The notes beneath the pieces are model-generated. The model was given only the letters and a program-made list of their open reading frames with translations, was not told the origin of the DNA and made no database searches. Below are positions 8,561 through 16,696 of a DNA stretch of 64,000 nucleotides, one piece after another. How positions within the stretch are numbered: position 1 is the first letter of the stretch; every line of letters begins with the position of its first letter. Location: the NCBI RefSeq assembly GCF_001297015.1, contig NZ_LIGE01000024.1, positions 1 through 64,000 on the forward strand. Reading direction: 5' to 3'. A program made the translations under genes and the position numbers. This DNA comes from Pseudomonas sp. RIT-PI-r (lineage in GTDB: Bacteria > Pseudomonadota > Gammaproteobacteria > Pseudomonadales > Pseudomonadaceae).

Positions 8561-9428
8561 GGGTTTGTTCAGGGGCTTCCTCGGGAATGTTATGGCCGAC
8601 ATCGGGCAACACACGCCGCTCATAGAAGCCGGTGAAATGCTCTGCGTCTTCATCCTCTTGTGGTGCAGGGCCGACACCGTCGTCGGCACCGCACAAAGAA
8701 ATGGTCGGCACGCTAATGGTCGGTTGCCGAGTCAGCAAATCTTCCATCAACTCAAACGCCGGATCTCCCGCGACGTACATGAAGCGGTGGCGATAGGAGT
8801 GGATCACCACGTCAACGAAATCGGGGTTGTCGAAGACAGGCGCAGTCAGGGGGAAACGCTTGGCGGTGTGCGACCAGGTCGGAGACCAAAGCCTCCAGAG
8901 CAGCTCACAAAACTCCCGACGATTGTGCTTCAGGCCCTCAACGCCACGTGGCGTGTGGAAGTAATACTGATACCAGAGCCGATGTTCGGTCTCGGGATCC
9001 AGCGGTCGAATCGAGTTGGGGATGTCCTGCAGGTTGTAGCCATCACCGGTCACCAAGCCGCGCACTCGTTCCGCAAATAACGCCGCGACGATACATGCCG
9101 CGCGACCACCCCAGTCATACCCGCAGAGCGTGGCTTGTTCGATGGAGAGTGCATCCATCAAATTCAGCAAATCCTGGGCGAGTGCGGCTTGCTGGCCTGA
9201 GCGCAGTGTTTGTGCATCGTTGAAGCGAGTCTGCCCGTAACCGCGCAGGTACGGAACGACGACTCGGTAACCCTGAGCGGCGAGGAGCGGCGCGATTTTG
9301 TCGTAAGCGCGAGGGGAATAGGGGAAGCCGTGAAGGAGGATCACCGGCGCACCGGTTTCCGGGCCATGCGCCTCATAGGCAATGGTCAGGCTAGCGGTTT
9401 TGCAGAACAGAATCGCTTTTCCACTCAT
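8529..9428 (-). CDS. Alpha/beta hydrolase, epoxide hydrolase/haloalkane dehalogenase type
   Basis: A 299-aa cytoplasmic alpha/beta hydrolase. The oxyanion motif is ILLHGFPYS. The nucleophile elbow is CGYDWGGRA, so the nucleophile is Asp rather than Ser, as in epoxide hydrolases and dehalogenases. The C-terminal catalytic His is in LPDVGHNIPEEAP. A cap region lies between residues about 130 and 220. The substrate cannot be read. It is the last gene of a probable three-gene minus-strand operon: 12 nt separate it from the BRCT gene upstream. Its 3' end overlaps the GlxA-type gene. Confidence 0.87.
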   Translation of the reverse strand: MSGKAILFCKTASLTIAYEAHGPETGAPVILLHGFPYSPRAYDKIAPLLAAQGYRVVVPYLRGYGQTRFNDAQTLRSGQQAALAQDLLNLMDALSIEQATLCGYDWGGRAACIVAALFAERVRGLVTGDGYNLQDIPNSIRPLDPETEHRLWYQYYFHTPRGVEGLKHNRREFCELLWRLWSPTWSHTAKRFPLTAPVFDNPDFVDVVIHSYRHRFMYVAGDPAFELMEDLLTRQPTISVPTISLCGADDGVGPAPQEDEDAEHFTGFYERRVLPDVGHNIPEEAPEQTLKALLDLLQH

Positions 9429-9440
9429 ACCGGGCTCCTG

Positions 9441-10073
9441 TTATCCGAACAACACCTTCTGCCAATGATCTTCACTGATGATGGCGATCGGCACGCCGCT
9501 GTCTCTCAGCTCAACGGCTTTTTTGATCTTCGTACCATAGCTGCTGTGCAGCCACTGTTCATTGCCGATGCTGCCGATCACTAGATAGTGGATTTTCTTG
9601 CTGACACCTGCACCAATCATTCCGCCGCGTTCTACGATCAGCGATTCACACGCTTTGCGCGGCCCGTAAGCCATAACACCGGTAAACAGAAAAACACGAT
9701 TGGCACAGTCCAGGGATGGGGCTGGACTATCGAGCGGCAGGCTGTTGGGCACGCTGAAGGTTTGTGCTGCGCCCACTGGCAGGCCGGCGAACTGATGAAG
9801 AATCTCCAGCAATTCCACCGATTCATCGGCATCCAGTACACCGTCGCTAAGCATGCCCCCAAGACGCTTGTAGAGAATATTTACCACCGGATCCCCCAAG
9901 TGAACCAAGTGGGTTTCGATCCAGGTCTTGAGAAACTCGGCTTCCTGCTGATTGATCTTGCCATCAGCGGCTAGCCCGGCAGCGACCCCTGCCAGTGCGT
10001 CGGCCGAACGCCTGTCAATCCGCGCTTCGTGAAAGAAACGGCTGTTATGAAATTCCTGATGCAAATCGACCAT
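9441..10073 (-). CDS. BRCT domain protein with TerB-like N-terminal part
   Basis: A 210-aa protein. Residues about 20-90 are helical and acidic (VAAGLAADGKINQQEAEFLK; SDGVLDADESVELLEIL), which resembles the TerB/DjlA-type helical fold. Residues about 125-210 are a BRCT domain (RVFLFTGVMAYGPRKACE, ERGGMIGAGVSKKIHYLVIG, a Trp in SEDHWQKVLFG). BRCT domains of this kind (DNA ligase/NADH-ligase type) bind DNA ends or partner proteins. No ligase or nuclease domain is present. It sits between an unknown gene (12 nt upstream) and a hydrolase (12 nt downstream), so the three are probably one transcript. The function is unknown. Confidence 0.82.
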   Translation of the reverse strand: MVDLHQEFHNSRFFHEARIDRRSADALAGVAAGLAADGKINQQEAEFLKTWIETHLVHLGDPVVNILYKRLGGMLSDGVLDADESVELLEILHQFAGLPVGAAQTFSVPNSLPLDSPAPSLDCANRVFLFTGVMAYGPRKACESLIVERGGMIGAGVSKKIHYLVIGSIGNEQWLHSSYGTKIKKAVELRDSGVPIAIISEDHWQKVLFG

Positions 10074-10085
10074 CGCTGCTTCTCC

Positions 10086-10475
10086 TTAAGCCTCGGCTTC
10101 CGCCACCTGATTGAAATACTTCGTCCGATCCGGAGTAAACGTCACCCGCATCTTCGTCCGCGAACAGGTCAACGAACGTTCTTCGCTCATATCAATATCC
10201 AGATCCTCGCCGCGCAAGCCTTGCCACTGCGCCAGATACTTCAACGAGCCATATTTTTCGGTTTTCTTCAGGCTGCGGCTCACGCCACCTTTCCAGCCGA
10301 GCACTGGCAGTTCGTCGGCGAGGCAGCGTTGGGCGAGGTCGGGGAAGCGGGTGGCGCGTTGGCGGCCGATTTCCCAGCATTTGATCAGGCCTTTGTCCGC
10401 GGCTTCCCAGAGTTGGCTGCGGGTCAGGCCGCTGCGAAGGGGCGTGTCGATTGTGCGCTGGACGTGCTGGGACAT
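10086..10475 (-). CDS. Conserved-looking hypothetical protein
   Basis: A 129-aa basic, soluble protein with no signal peptide. I do not recognise a family. Visible features: an N-terminal helical half (SGLTRSQLWEAADKGLIKCW), a central GWKGGVSRSLKKTEKYGSLK segment, and a C-terminal half of alternating hydrophobic residues that looks beta-rich (SLTCSRTKMRVTFTPDRTKY). It is the first gene of the probable operon with the BRCT protein and the hydrolase. Tight spacing and a clean minus-strand frame are the main evidence that it is real. Confidence 0.6.
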   Translation of the reverse strand: MSQHVQRTIDTPLRSGLTRSQLWEAADKGLIKCWEIGRQRATRFPDLAQRCLADELPVLGWKGGVSRSLKKTEKYGSLKYLAQWQGLRGEDLDIDMSEERSLTCSRTKMRVTFTPDRTKYFNQVAEAEA

Positions 10476-10835
10476 TCTGGTTCCTTGAATTCGGGTTTTA
10501 TTGGACAGCTCCGCTGTGCCCGTTGCGGTGGATGGTAGGGGGGGATGTAACAGCTGGCAACAGGGTATTTCCGGGTGTGACTGCGAGGTTCGGGGGAGGG
10601 TGGACGCGGAGGATGTTGATCACCTGTAGTCCATTGCCATGCGAATTTGTGGCGAGGGGATTTATCCCCGATAGGCTGCGCAGCAGCCCCGAAGTGAGAA
10701 AACCCGGTACTTCTGGGGGAATGGGTTGGAGGGTTTTGGGGCTGCTTTGCAGCCCATCGGGGATAAATCCCCTCGCCACAGGGGTCCTACAAGGTCTTCG
10801 TTTTGTGGACTATTTCCTACAACCACTGGCGAACA
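10476..10835. repeat. Intergenic gap with a long inverted repeat
   Basis: About 360 nt with no gene. The clear structure is tgtggcgaggggatttatcc (10648-10667), whose 25-nt arm is repeated exactly inverted at 10756-10780 (aaatcccctcgccaca end). The arms enclose about 80 nt that contain a smaller inverted pair (gctgcgcagcagcccc / ggggctgctttgcagc). This is another REP-like family in Pseudomonas intergenic DNA. Nothing else is seen. Confidence 0.75.
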
Positions 10836-12662
10836 TTACGGCTGCCACTCACTCTTTTCCCCACTCAACCGACGATCCAGAAAACTCGCCGCGCTGATCA
10901 ACGCCAGATGCGTCAGCGCTTGCGGTGTATTGCCCAAATGCCGGCCATGGCTGTCGAATTCCTCGGCGTACAAGCCCAGCGGGTTGGCGTAACGCAGCAG
11001 TTGCTCAAACTCCAGATGCGCTTTTTCCACTTGGCCGGCGCGGGCGAGGCATTCGACGTACCAGAATGAGCACGCAGCGAAGGCGCCTTCGGTGCCGGCC
11101 AGGCCATCGATATTGCTGTCGTCGTTGCGATAGCGATACACCATGCCGTCGCGCACCAGATGTTTTTCAATCGCCTCAAGCGTCGACAGCCAGCGCGGAT
11201 CCTTGGCGCTGACGAAGCGCACCAGCGGCATCAGCAACATCGAGCCATCCAGCGCCGTGCCACCCTTGTACTGCACGAAATGCCCGCGCTCTTCATTCCA
11301 GAAGTTGTCCCAGATGTCGGCGTAGATCGCCTGTCGGGTCTGGTCCCACTGCGCAAACGGTGCCGGCAGCGAGCGTTTCGAGGCCAGTCGGATGGCCCGA
11401 TCCAGCGCTACCCAGCACATCAGCCGCGAGTGCAGAAAGTGGTGCTGTTCACCGCGCATTTCCCAGATGCCTACATCTTTGGTCTGCCACGTCTCACAGA
11501 CTTGATCGACCACTTCGCGCACGTGTTTCCAGCCTTCGTGGGAAATTGCGTCGCCGTATTTGTTGACCAGATACACCGCGTCCATCAGCTCGCCAAAGAT
11601 ATCGAGTTGGATCTGATCGTAAGCGCCGTTGCCGATGCGCACCGGTTTTGCTCCGCCGTGCCCCGAGAGGTGATCAAGTTCGGTTTCCGGTAATTCCTGA
11701 CGGCCATCGATGGCGTAGAGAATGTTCAGCTTCATCGGTTGGCCACAGCAGTCGCTGACCCGCCCGCGCAACCAGCCCATATAAGCGTTGGCTTCGCCGA
11801 CAAAACCCAGGCGCATGAACGCGTACACCGTGAACGAGGCATCGCGGATCCATGTGTAGCGATAATCCCAGTTGCGTTCGCCCCCCGGCGTTTCCGGCAG
11901 GCCGAAGGTGGCGGCGGCGAGAATGGCGCCGTGTTTGCGCGATGTGAGCAGTTTCAACGCAAGGGCCGAACGGTTGACCATTTCGCGCCAGCGTCCGCGA
12001 TAGATTGACTGACCGAGCCAGTCGCGCCAGAACTTCAATGTGCGTTCCATGCACAGTTGCGCGGCACCTGCCGCGAAACGCGGATCGTCTTCGCCACCCA
12101 GCATGAACGCAGCAGTCTGATCCTGTTTCAGGGTAAATGAGGCAACCGCTGCGTCGGTTTCGATGTGCAACGGCTGATCCGAAGTCAGACGCATCGATGG
12201 CTGCCCATCGGCACTGAAAATCACCGCTTGCTGGTCCATCCGCGCACGGGTGTCGGAGCGCGCGTAGTCATGGCGCACCGCGCAACGCACGTGGAAGGTC
12301 GCCTCACCGCTGACTACGCGAACCCGGCGCATCAGCAGCGGCAAATCGTCCTCGTTGTCCGCCACTGGCAACAGATCGGTGACTTCGACCACCGCACGCT
12401 CACTCAGCCAGCGGGTTTGCAGCACATTGGTGTCGGGCAGGTAAATCTGCTCGCGGCGCGCATCGGGCAAGTCCGGCGCCAACTGAAAAATCCCCGCGTC
12501 GGGGCTGTCCAGCAACGAACAGAAAATCGACGGGCTGTCGAACTCCGGCCAGCAGAAGAAATCCACGCTACCGCGATCATTGATCAGCGCTGCACTGCGC
12601 ATGTCACCGATGATGCCGTGGGCATCGATCGGACTTTGTCGTTCCAGGTGATGCTCAGCCAT
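10836..12662 (-). CDS. Glycoside hydrolase family 15 protein (glucoamylase/trehalase-like)
   Basis: A 608-aa cytoplasmic enzyme. The N-terminal third is a beta-sandwich type region (HGIIGDMRSAALINDRGSVD, FCWPEFDSPSIF). The rest is an (alpha/alpha)6 barrel with GH15 hallmarks: WDYRYTWIRDASFTVYAF, NGAYDQIQLDIFGELMDAVY, and near the end GLAGTEGAFAACSFWYVECL with its acidic residues. GH15 members invert the anomeric centre of alpha-glucosides; bacterial proteins of this layout include trehalases and dextran glucosidases, so the substrate is open. Its start overlaps the end of the SDR gene by 8 nt. The pair is translationally coupled, suggesting one sugar or glucoside pathway. Confidence 0.9.
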   Translation of the reverse strand: MAEHHLERQSPIDAHGIIGDMRSAALINDRGSVDFFCWPEFDSPSIFCSLLDSPDAGIFQLAPDLPDARREQIYLPDTNVLQTRWLSERAVVEVTDLLPVADNEDDLPLLMRRVRVVSGEATFHVRCAVRHDYARSDTRARMDQQAVIFSADGQPSMRLTSDQPLHIETDAAVASFTLKQDQTAAFMLGGEDDPRFAAGAAQLCMERTLKFWRDWLGQSIYRGRWREMVNRSALALKLLTSRKHGAILAAATFGLPETPGGERNWDYRYTWIRDASFTVYAFMRLGFVGEANAYMGWLRGRVSDCCGQPMKLNILYAIDGRQELPETELDHLSGHGGAKPVRIGNGAYDQIQLDIFGELMDAVYLVNKYGDAISHEGWKHVREVVDQVCETWQTKDVGIWEMRGEQHHFLHSRLMCWVALDRAIRLASKRSLPAPFAQWDQTRQAIYADIWDNFWNEERGHFVQYKGGTALDGSMLLMPLVRFVSAKDPRWLSTLEAIEKHLVRDGMVYRYRNDDSNIDGLAGTEGAFAACSFWYVECLARAGQVEKAHLEFEQLLRYANPLGLYAEEFDSHGRHLGNTPQALTHLALISAASFLDRRLSGEKSEWQP

Positions 12663-13455
12663 TGCCGCGAAACTCCGGATAGAGGCTCATGCCGCCGTCG
12701 ATGAACAGGGTGGTGCCGACGATGTAATCGGAGGCATCCGAGGCGAGAAAGACCACGGCGTTGGCGATGTCTTCCGCGTCGCCGATGCGTCCGTAGGGGA
12801 TCAGCTCCAGCAGCTTGTCGCCGGCAGCGCCTTCGGTCGCGTCTTTGTTGATTGCCGTGCGAATCGCCCCCGGCGCGATGCCGTTGACGCGAATGCGTTG
12901 ATGGCTGACTTCCTGGGCGAGGGTTTGCATCAACTGATCGACGCCGCCCTTGGACGCCGCGTAATTGACGTGCCCGGCCCAAGGAATGCGCTGGTGCACC
13001 GAACTCATGTGGATGAGCTTGCCGGCCGCGCGCGACACGCCTTCGCGAATGCCCTGGCGATTGAAGATGCGCAGGGCGGCGCGAGCGCAGAGGAACTGCC
13101 CGGTGAGGTTGACGCTGATCACTGCGTTCCAGTCGTCGAGGGTCATGTCCACGGCGGCAGCGTCTTTTTGCATGCCCGAGTTGGCCACCAGAATGTCCAG
13201 CGAGCCGAAGGCCTCGACGGTTTCGGCAAATAACCGTTCAACCTCGTTTTCTTTTGACACGTCGGCACCGATGGCCAGCGCCTGACCGCCCTCGGCAATG
13301 ATCTGCCGGGCCAGTGCTTCGGCCGGTTCGGCCTGACGGTTGTAGTTGATGACCACTGCGGCGCCGGCAGCGGCGAGGGCTTTGGCGGCAGCGTGGCCGA
13401 TGCCGGAGCTGGCGCCGGTGATCAGGGCTACTTGTCCGGTGAGGGAGATTTGCAT
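12655..13455 (-). CDS. SDR family oxidoreductase (glucose 1-dehydrogenase-like)
   Basis: A 266-aa classical short-chain dehydrogenase. The cofactor loop is LITGASSGIGHAAAKAL. NADP is plausible from INYNRQAEPAEAL after beta-2. The ILVANSG motif is present. The active site is Ser in HMSSVHQRIPW and YxxxK in VNYAASKGGVDQL. The C-terminal segment GTTLFIDGGMSLYPEF is the form seen in glucose 1-dehydrogenase-like enzymes. It is upstream of and overlaps the GH15 gene by 8 nt, so sugar oxidation after glucoside hydrolysis is a reasonable guess. The exact substrate is not readable. Confidence 0.88.
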   Translation of the reverse strand: MQISLTGQVALITGASSGIGHAAAKALAAAGAAVVINYNRQAEPAEALARQIIAEGGQALAIGADVSKENEVERLFAETVEAFGSLDILVANSGMQKDAAAVDMTLDDWNAVISVNLTGQFLCARAALRIFNRQGIREGVSRAAGKLIHMSSVHQRIPWAGHVNYAASKGGVDQLMQTLAQEVSHQRIRVNGIAPGAIRTAINKDATEGAAGDKLLELIPYGRIGDAEDIANAVVFLASDASDYIVGTTLFIDGGMSLYPEFRGNG

Positions 13456-13544
13456 GCAGGGTCGCGCCTTGAGTCGAGGACTTATCTAGCTGACTGACAG
13501 GCGGCGACGAGAGTTCATCCGTAATCATGAAAAGTTCGACACCT

Positions 13545-15092
13545 TCACACCTGATAACGGCCACTGGTGCGATGCCATTCGACATTGCCCGCCAGCCAGC
13601 TCTTGATTCCTCGCAAATAGCGTTTGAGCAGCGGCGATGCGCCCGGCAAGACGGCCAGCTCTGCGGCTTCATACAGATGCATGATCTCGTCATGGATAGC
13701 GGCGCTTTGCGCCATGGCCTGTTGCGGCGAGCATTGCTGCTCACGCATCAGCAGCAACGGTAAATTGAAATCACCAATGCCGGCCTGCTGTTCCTTCAAC
13801 GCCGAAAACAGGTCGTTGGCAATGATCGTGGCGCTGGCAGCCAGTGTCGTCACCCGCCGCACTTGCGGTGCGCTGTAGACATTGGCGGGCAATTCATAGT
13901 CACCGACAATGTCGACGAGCGACAGGCATGGGAGGAAACTGTTGACCTGGCGGTGGGCGAGGTACTCCCAGAGCGCCGGCGTGAGGCCTTCGATGCGCCA
14001 GGCGGCTTCGGCTGTCATGGTTACGAACATGGCGATGATTTCATGGCGTACGCGTGCGACCTGTGCAGGTCTCGCGAAGGCCTCCACCCGCGCCAGATAG
14101 GCCTGCAGTGCGACCAATACCGGATCGCCACACAAAGCCTGTGCCAGACCAGGGCGAAACCGTTCGCTCAAATAAACCGGTTCCAGCGCGGCCAGCGCGA
14201 CGGACAGGCGCGGGCCGACCAGTTTGGGTTCAGCCCCGGTTCTTTCATCATCACAGTAGTAATCATCGACGGCGAACAGCGCGGCAACACATTGCGCTGC
14301 CAGCAACACACGGTCCGGATCCTCCGTGTCGGTATGACACAGCATGGCGAAGCGCCCAAAGCCCATCGCGCGGACTTTTTCGAGTTGGCCCGGAAAGATC
14401 CCGACCTGCTCGATCCATGGCATGAGCTGTTCATCCACTGCCTCGGCCAGCGCAGCATCGACCCGAAAGGGAGCAGGGCAGTACAACGGTGGGATGGCCC
14501 AGGGCGAATCCATACGAACAACGTTTCGCGGCGGCGATGATGGTGAAGCGGTGCGCGCGCGCACTGCCTCGAACCAGCCTCGCACCCCCTCTATCCCGAA
14601 CTGCTCGAACATCCGCCGAAACCAGACCGTGAAGACGTTGGGCGTCTGCTCGATGCGCTCCGCGATTTGCGGTAGCGCCAGCCACTCCCAGCTTACGGCT
14701 TCATCAGGATTGGCCACCGGATCGGTCTGACTGATACCGGCAAACACATGATCGAACTCATGCTCGATCAGTTGATCGGACACTTGCTCGTGGTAGAGCA
14801 TCGAGGCGACTTTGTGCAGCTTGCAGGTCATGCCCATTTCTTCCTGCAGTCGACGGTTGACAGCGACTGCCGTCCGTTCGCCCGCGCGAGGATGCCCGCA
14901 GCAGGTGTTGGTCCATAACCCGCCGGAATGATATTTGCCCAGCGCGCGTTGCTGCATCAGCAGCCGGCCCTGCGGATCGAACAGCAGAATGGAAAACGCC
15001 CGATGGCGCAGGCCCTGGTGATGCACTTGCATTTTTGCGGCCACGCCGGTCTGGCGATCCTTGGGTGAGACGAGAATGAGCTGTTCATCCAT
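13545..15092 (-). CDS. Fused type I isopentenyl-diphosphate isomerase / terpene cyclase
   Basis: One 515-aa frame joins two enzymes. Residues about 1-175 are a complete Nudix-fold type I IPP isomerase (start MDEQLILVS; RAFSILLF; catalytic Cys in TNTCCGHPRAGE; catalytic Glu in IEHEFDHVFAG; closing FTVWFRRMFEQFG). After a Ser/Pro-rich linker (ASPSSPPRN) residues about 195-515 are a class I terpene cyclase. It has a D-rich metal motif at 276-283 (DDYYCDDE) and an NSE-type motif at 426-434 (NDLFSALKE), about 150 residues apart. The D-rich form resembles 2-methylisoborneol/2-methylenebornane synthases. The start at 15092 has cgggag 8 nt upstream. No prenyl methyltransferase is adjacent. The fusion would supply DMAPP or raise allylic diphosphate near the cyclase (inference). 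Confidence 0.85.
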   Translation of the reverse strand: MDEQLILVSPKDRQTGVAAKMQVHHQGLRHRAFSILLFDPQGRLLMQQRALGKYHSGGLWTNTCCGHPRAGERTAVAVNRRLQEEMGMTCKLHKVASMLYHEQVSDQLIEHEFDHVFAGISQTDPVANPDEAVSWEWLALPQIAERIEQTPNVFTVWFRRMFEQFGIEGVRGWFEAVRARTASPSSPPRNVVRMDSPWAIPPLYCPAPFRVDAALAEAVDEQLMPWIEQVGIFPGQLEKVRAMGFGRFAMLCHTDTEDPDRVLLAAQCVAALFAVDDYYCDDERTGAEPKLVGPRLSVALAALEPVYLSERFRPGLAQALCGDPVLVALQAYLARVEAFARPAQVARVRHEIIAMFVTMTAEAAWRIEGLTPALWEYLAHRQVNSFLPCLSLVDIVGDYELPANVYSAPQVRRVTTLAASATIIANDLFSALKEQQAGIGDFNLPLLLMREQQCSPQQAMAQSAAIHDEIMHLYEAAELAVLPGASPLLKRYLRGIKSWLAGNVEWHRTSGRYQV

Positions 15093-15422
15093 GGCATGGC
15101 TCCCGAGTATGTTTGCTGCCAGATAGTTCCCATGCACGTTGCCTGTTCATCAGGAGCGCTGCGCAGTTGAGCGACGGATTAATGAAAACTTGTGTGGCGG
15201 AACAAGGCACCTGTCAGATCTGACAGGTCTGCCAGGTTTTCGACAAATGGTCGTTGTGATTCGAGAGGTTGACGGCCATTTCGGCTGTATCAGGCATCGG
15301 TCGTCAGCGCATGAGTCGAACCGCAGGCCGTAGTCGAGCACCTTCACATTCCACCAACAATTGTGCGCTTTGCGACCTGCAAGCCTTATGGCAACTTGGC
15401 GGCCCCTGATGAGGCAGCACCC
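15093..15422. other. Intergenic gap without recognised feature
   Basis: About 330 nt between the divergent cyclase and MFS genes. There is one short inverted pair, tgtcagatctgacaggtctg near 15210, where ctgtcagatctgacag is a perfect 16-nt palindrome (15211-15226). It may be an operator for either gene. Nothing else is seen. Confidence 0.4.
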
Positions 15423-16595
15423 ATGGCAAACCCCTACCGCGAATTATTCACCGCCCCCGGCGCACGCAATTTTGTCCTGGCCGGGATGATCGCGCGCATG
15501 CCGATCTCCATGACCGGTATCGGCGTGATCACCATGCTCTCGCAGTTGAAGGGCGGCTATGCGTTGGCCGGTGGTGTGGCGGCGACGTTTGCTCTGGCCA
15601 CGGCGTTTTGCGCGCCGCAGGTGTCGCGACTGGTGGACCGCTTCGGGCAGGGGAAAATTCTCCCGGTGTCGGCATTGATCGGCGGCGGCGCACTGCTGAT
15701 GTTGCTGCTGTGCACGCGGTTGCAAGCGCCAAACTGGACGCTGTTCATCTTCGCCGCGCTGGCCGGGTGCATGCCGAGCATGTCGGCAATGGTGCGTGCG
15801 CGCTGGACCGAGATCTATCGCGGTCAGCCGCAATTGCAGACGGCCTATGCGCTGGAGTCGGTGCTGGATGAAGTGTGCTTTATCGTCGGCCCGCCATTGT
15901 CGGTGGGGTTGTGCGTGGCGGTGTTTCCCGAGGCGGGACCGCTGGCGGCGCTGCTGGCGCTGGCGATCGGCGTGACGGCGTTTGTCGCCCAGCGCAGCAC
16001 CGAGCCGGCGGTGCATCCGCACTCGTCCGAAGATCAGGGCTCGATCATTGGTTCGACCGACGTTCAATTACTGCTGGCGCTGATGGTCGCCATGGGCGTT
16101 ATTGTCGGCGTGATTGATGTAGTCAGCGTTGCGTTTGCCCAACAGCAAGGGCAGCCGGCGGCCGCGAGCATCGTGCTGTCGGTGTACGCGATCGGTTCGT
16201 GCCTGGCCGGCATCGCCTTCGGTGCGATGCGCTCGAAATTGCCATTGCCGCAGTTGTTCCTGTACGGCGGCGTGGCGACGGCGGTGACGACATTGCCGCT
16301 GTTGCTGGCGAGCAATATTTTTGGCTTGTCGCTGGCCGTGTTCGTTGCCGGGCTGTTCTTCTCGCCGACGCTGATTGTGGCGATGGCGTTGATTGAACGC
16401 ATCGTGCCAGCAGCCAAGCTCACCGAAGGGTTGACCTGGTTGGTGACCGGTTTGAGTATCGGCGTGGCTGTCGGGGCCGCCGGCTCCGGTTGGCTGGTGG
16501 ACGCCTTCGGTGCGCGCAGCGGTTTCTGGCTGGCGATTGTGGCGGGGGCCGTGGTGCTTGGCTCGGCAATCCAGAGTTACCGCCATCTCAAGTAG
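15423..16595 (+). CDS. MFS transporter
   Basis: A 390-aa membrane protein with about 12 hydrophobic segments and no large soluble domain. The start at 15423 (MANPYRELFTAPGARNFVLA) precedes the first membrane segment; the frame runs 20 codons further up, but that part is not conserved-looking. Features of the major facilitator superfamily include RLVDRFGQGKILPVSA in the loop after TM2 and a pseudo-repeat in the C-terminal half. It resembles small drug or metabolite exporters of unknown substrate. It is divergent from the isomerase-cyclase gene (330 nt between the starts), so export of that pathway's product is possible but unproven. Confidence 0.85.
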   Translation: MANPYRELFTAPGARNFVLAGMIARMPISMTGIGVITMLSQLKGGYALAGGVAATFALATAFCAPQVSRLVDRFGQGKILPVSALIGGGALLMLLLCTRLQAPNWTLFIFAALAGCMPSMSAMVRARWTEIYRGQPQLQTAYALESVLDEVCFIVGPPLSVGLCVAVFPEAGPLAALLALAIGVTAFVAQRSTEPAVHPHSSEDQGSIIGSTDVQLLLALMVAMGVIVGVIDVVSVAFAQQQGQPAAASIVLSVYAIGSCLAGIAFGAMRSKLPLPQLFLYGGVATAVTTLPLLLASNIFGLSLAVFVAGLFFSPTLIVAMALIERIVPAAKLTEGLTWLVTGLSIGVAVGAAGSGWLVDAFGARSGFWLAIVAGAVVLGSAIQSYRHLK

Positions 16596-16608
16596 GGGTC
16601 GCGGCACG

Positions 16609-16651
16609 CTGCGATCTTTTGATCTTGATCGTTAAAGTCAAAAGATCGCAG
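16609..16651. repeat. REP-type inverted repeat between MFS and cupin-like genes
   Basis: ctgcgatcttttga (16609-16622) and tcaaaagatcgcag (16638-16651) are exact 14-nt inverted repeats with a 15-nt spacer. They lie between two convergent genes and could end both transcripts. They belong to the same family as 4037-4106 and 60837-60911. Confidence 0.7.
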
Positions 16652-16696
16652 CCTCGTTTCACTCGACAGCTCCTACAAAGTAGAGGTGGCAACTGT

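Noticed and set aside
15150..15347. Small open frames between the cyclase and MFS genes
   Set aside because: No ribosome site, no motif, and they cover a palindromic intergenic region.
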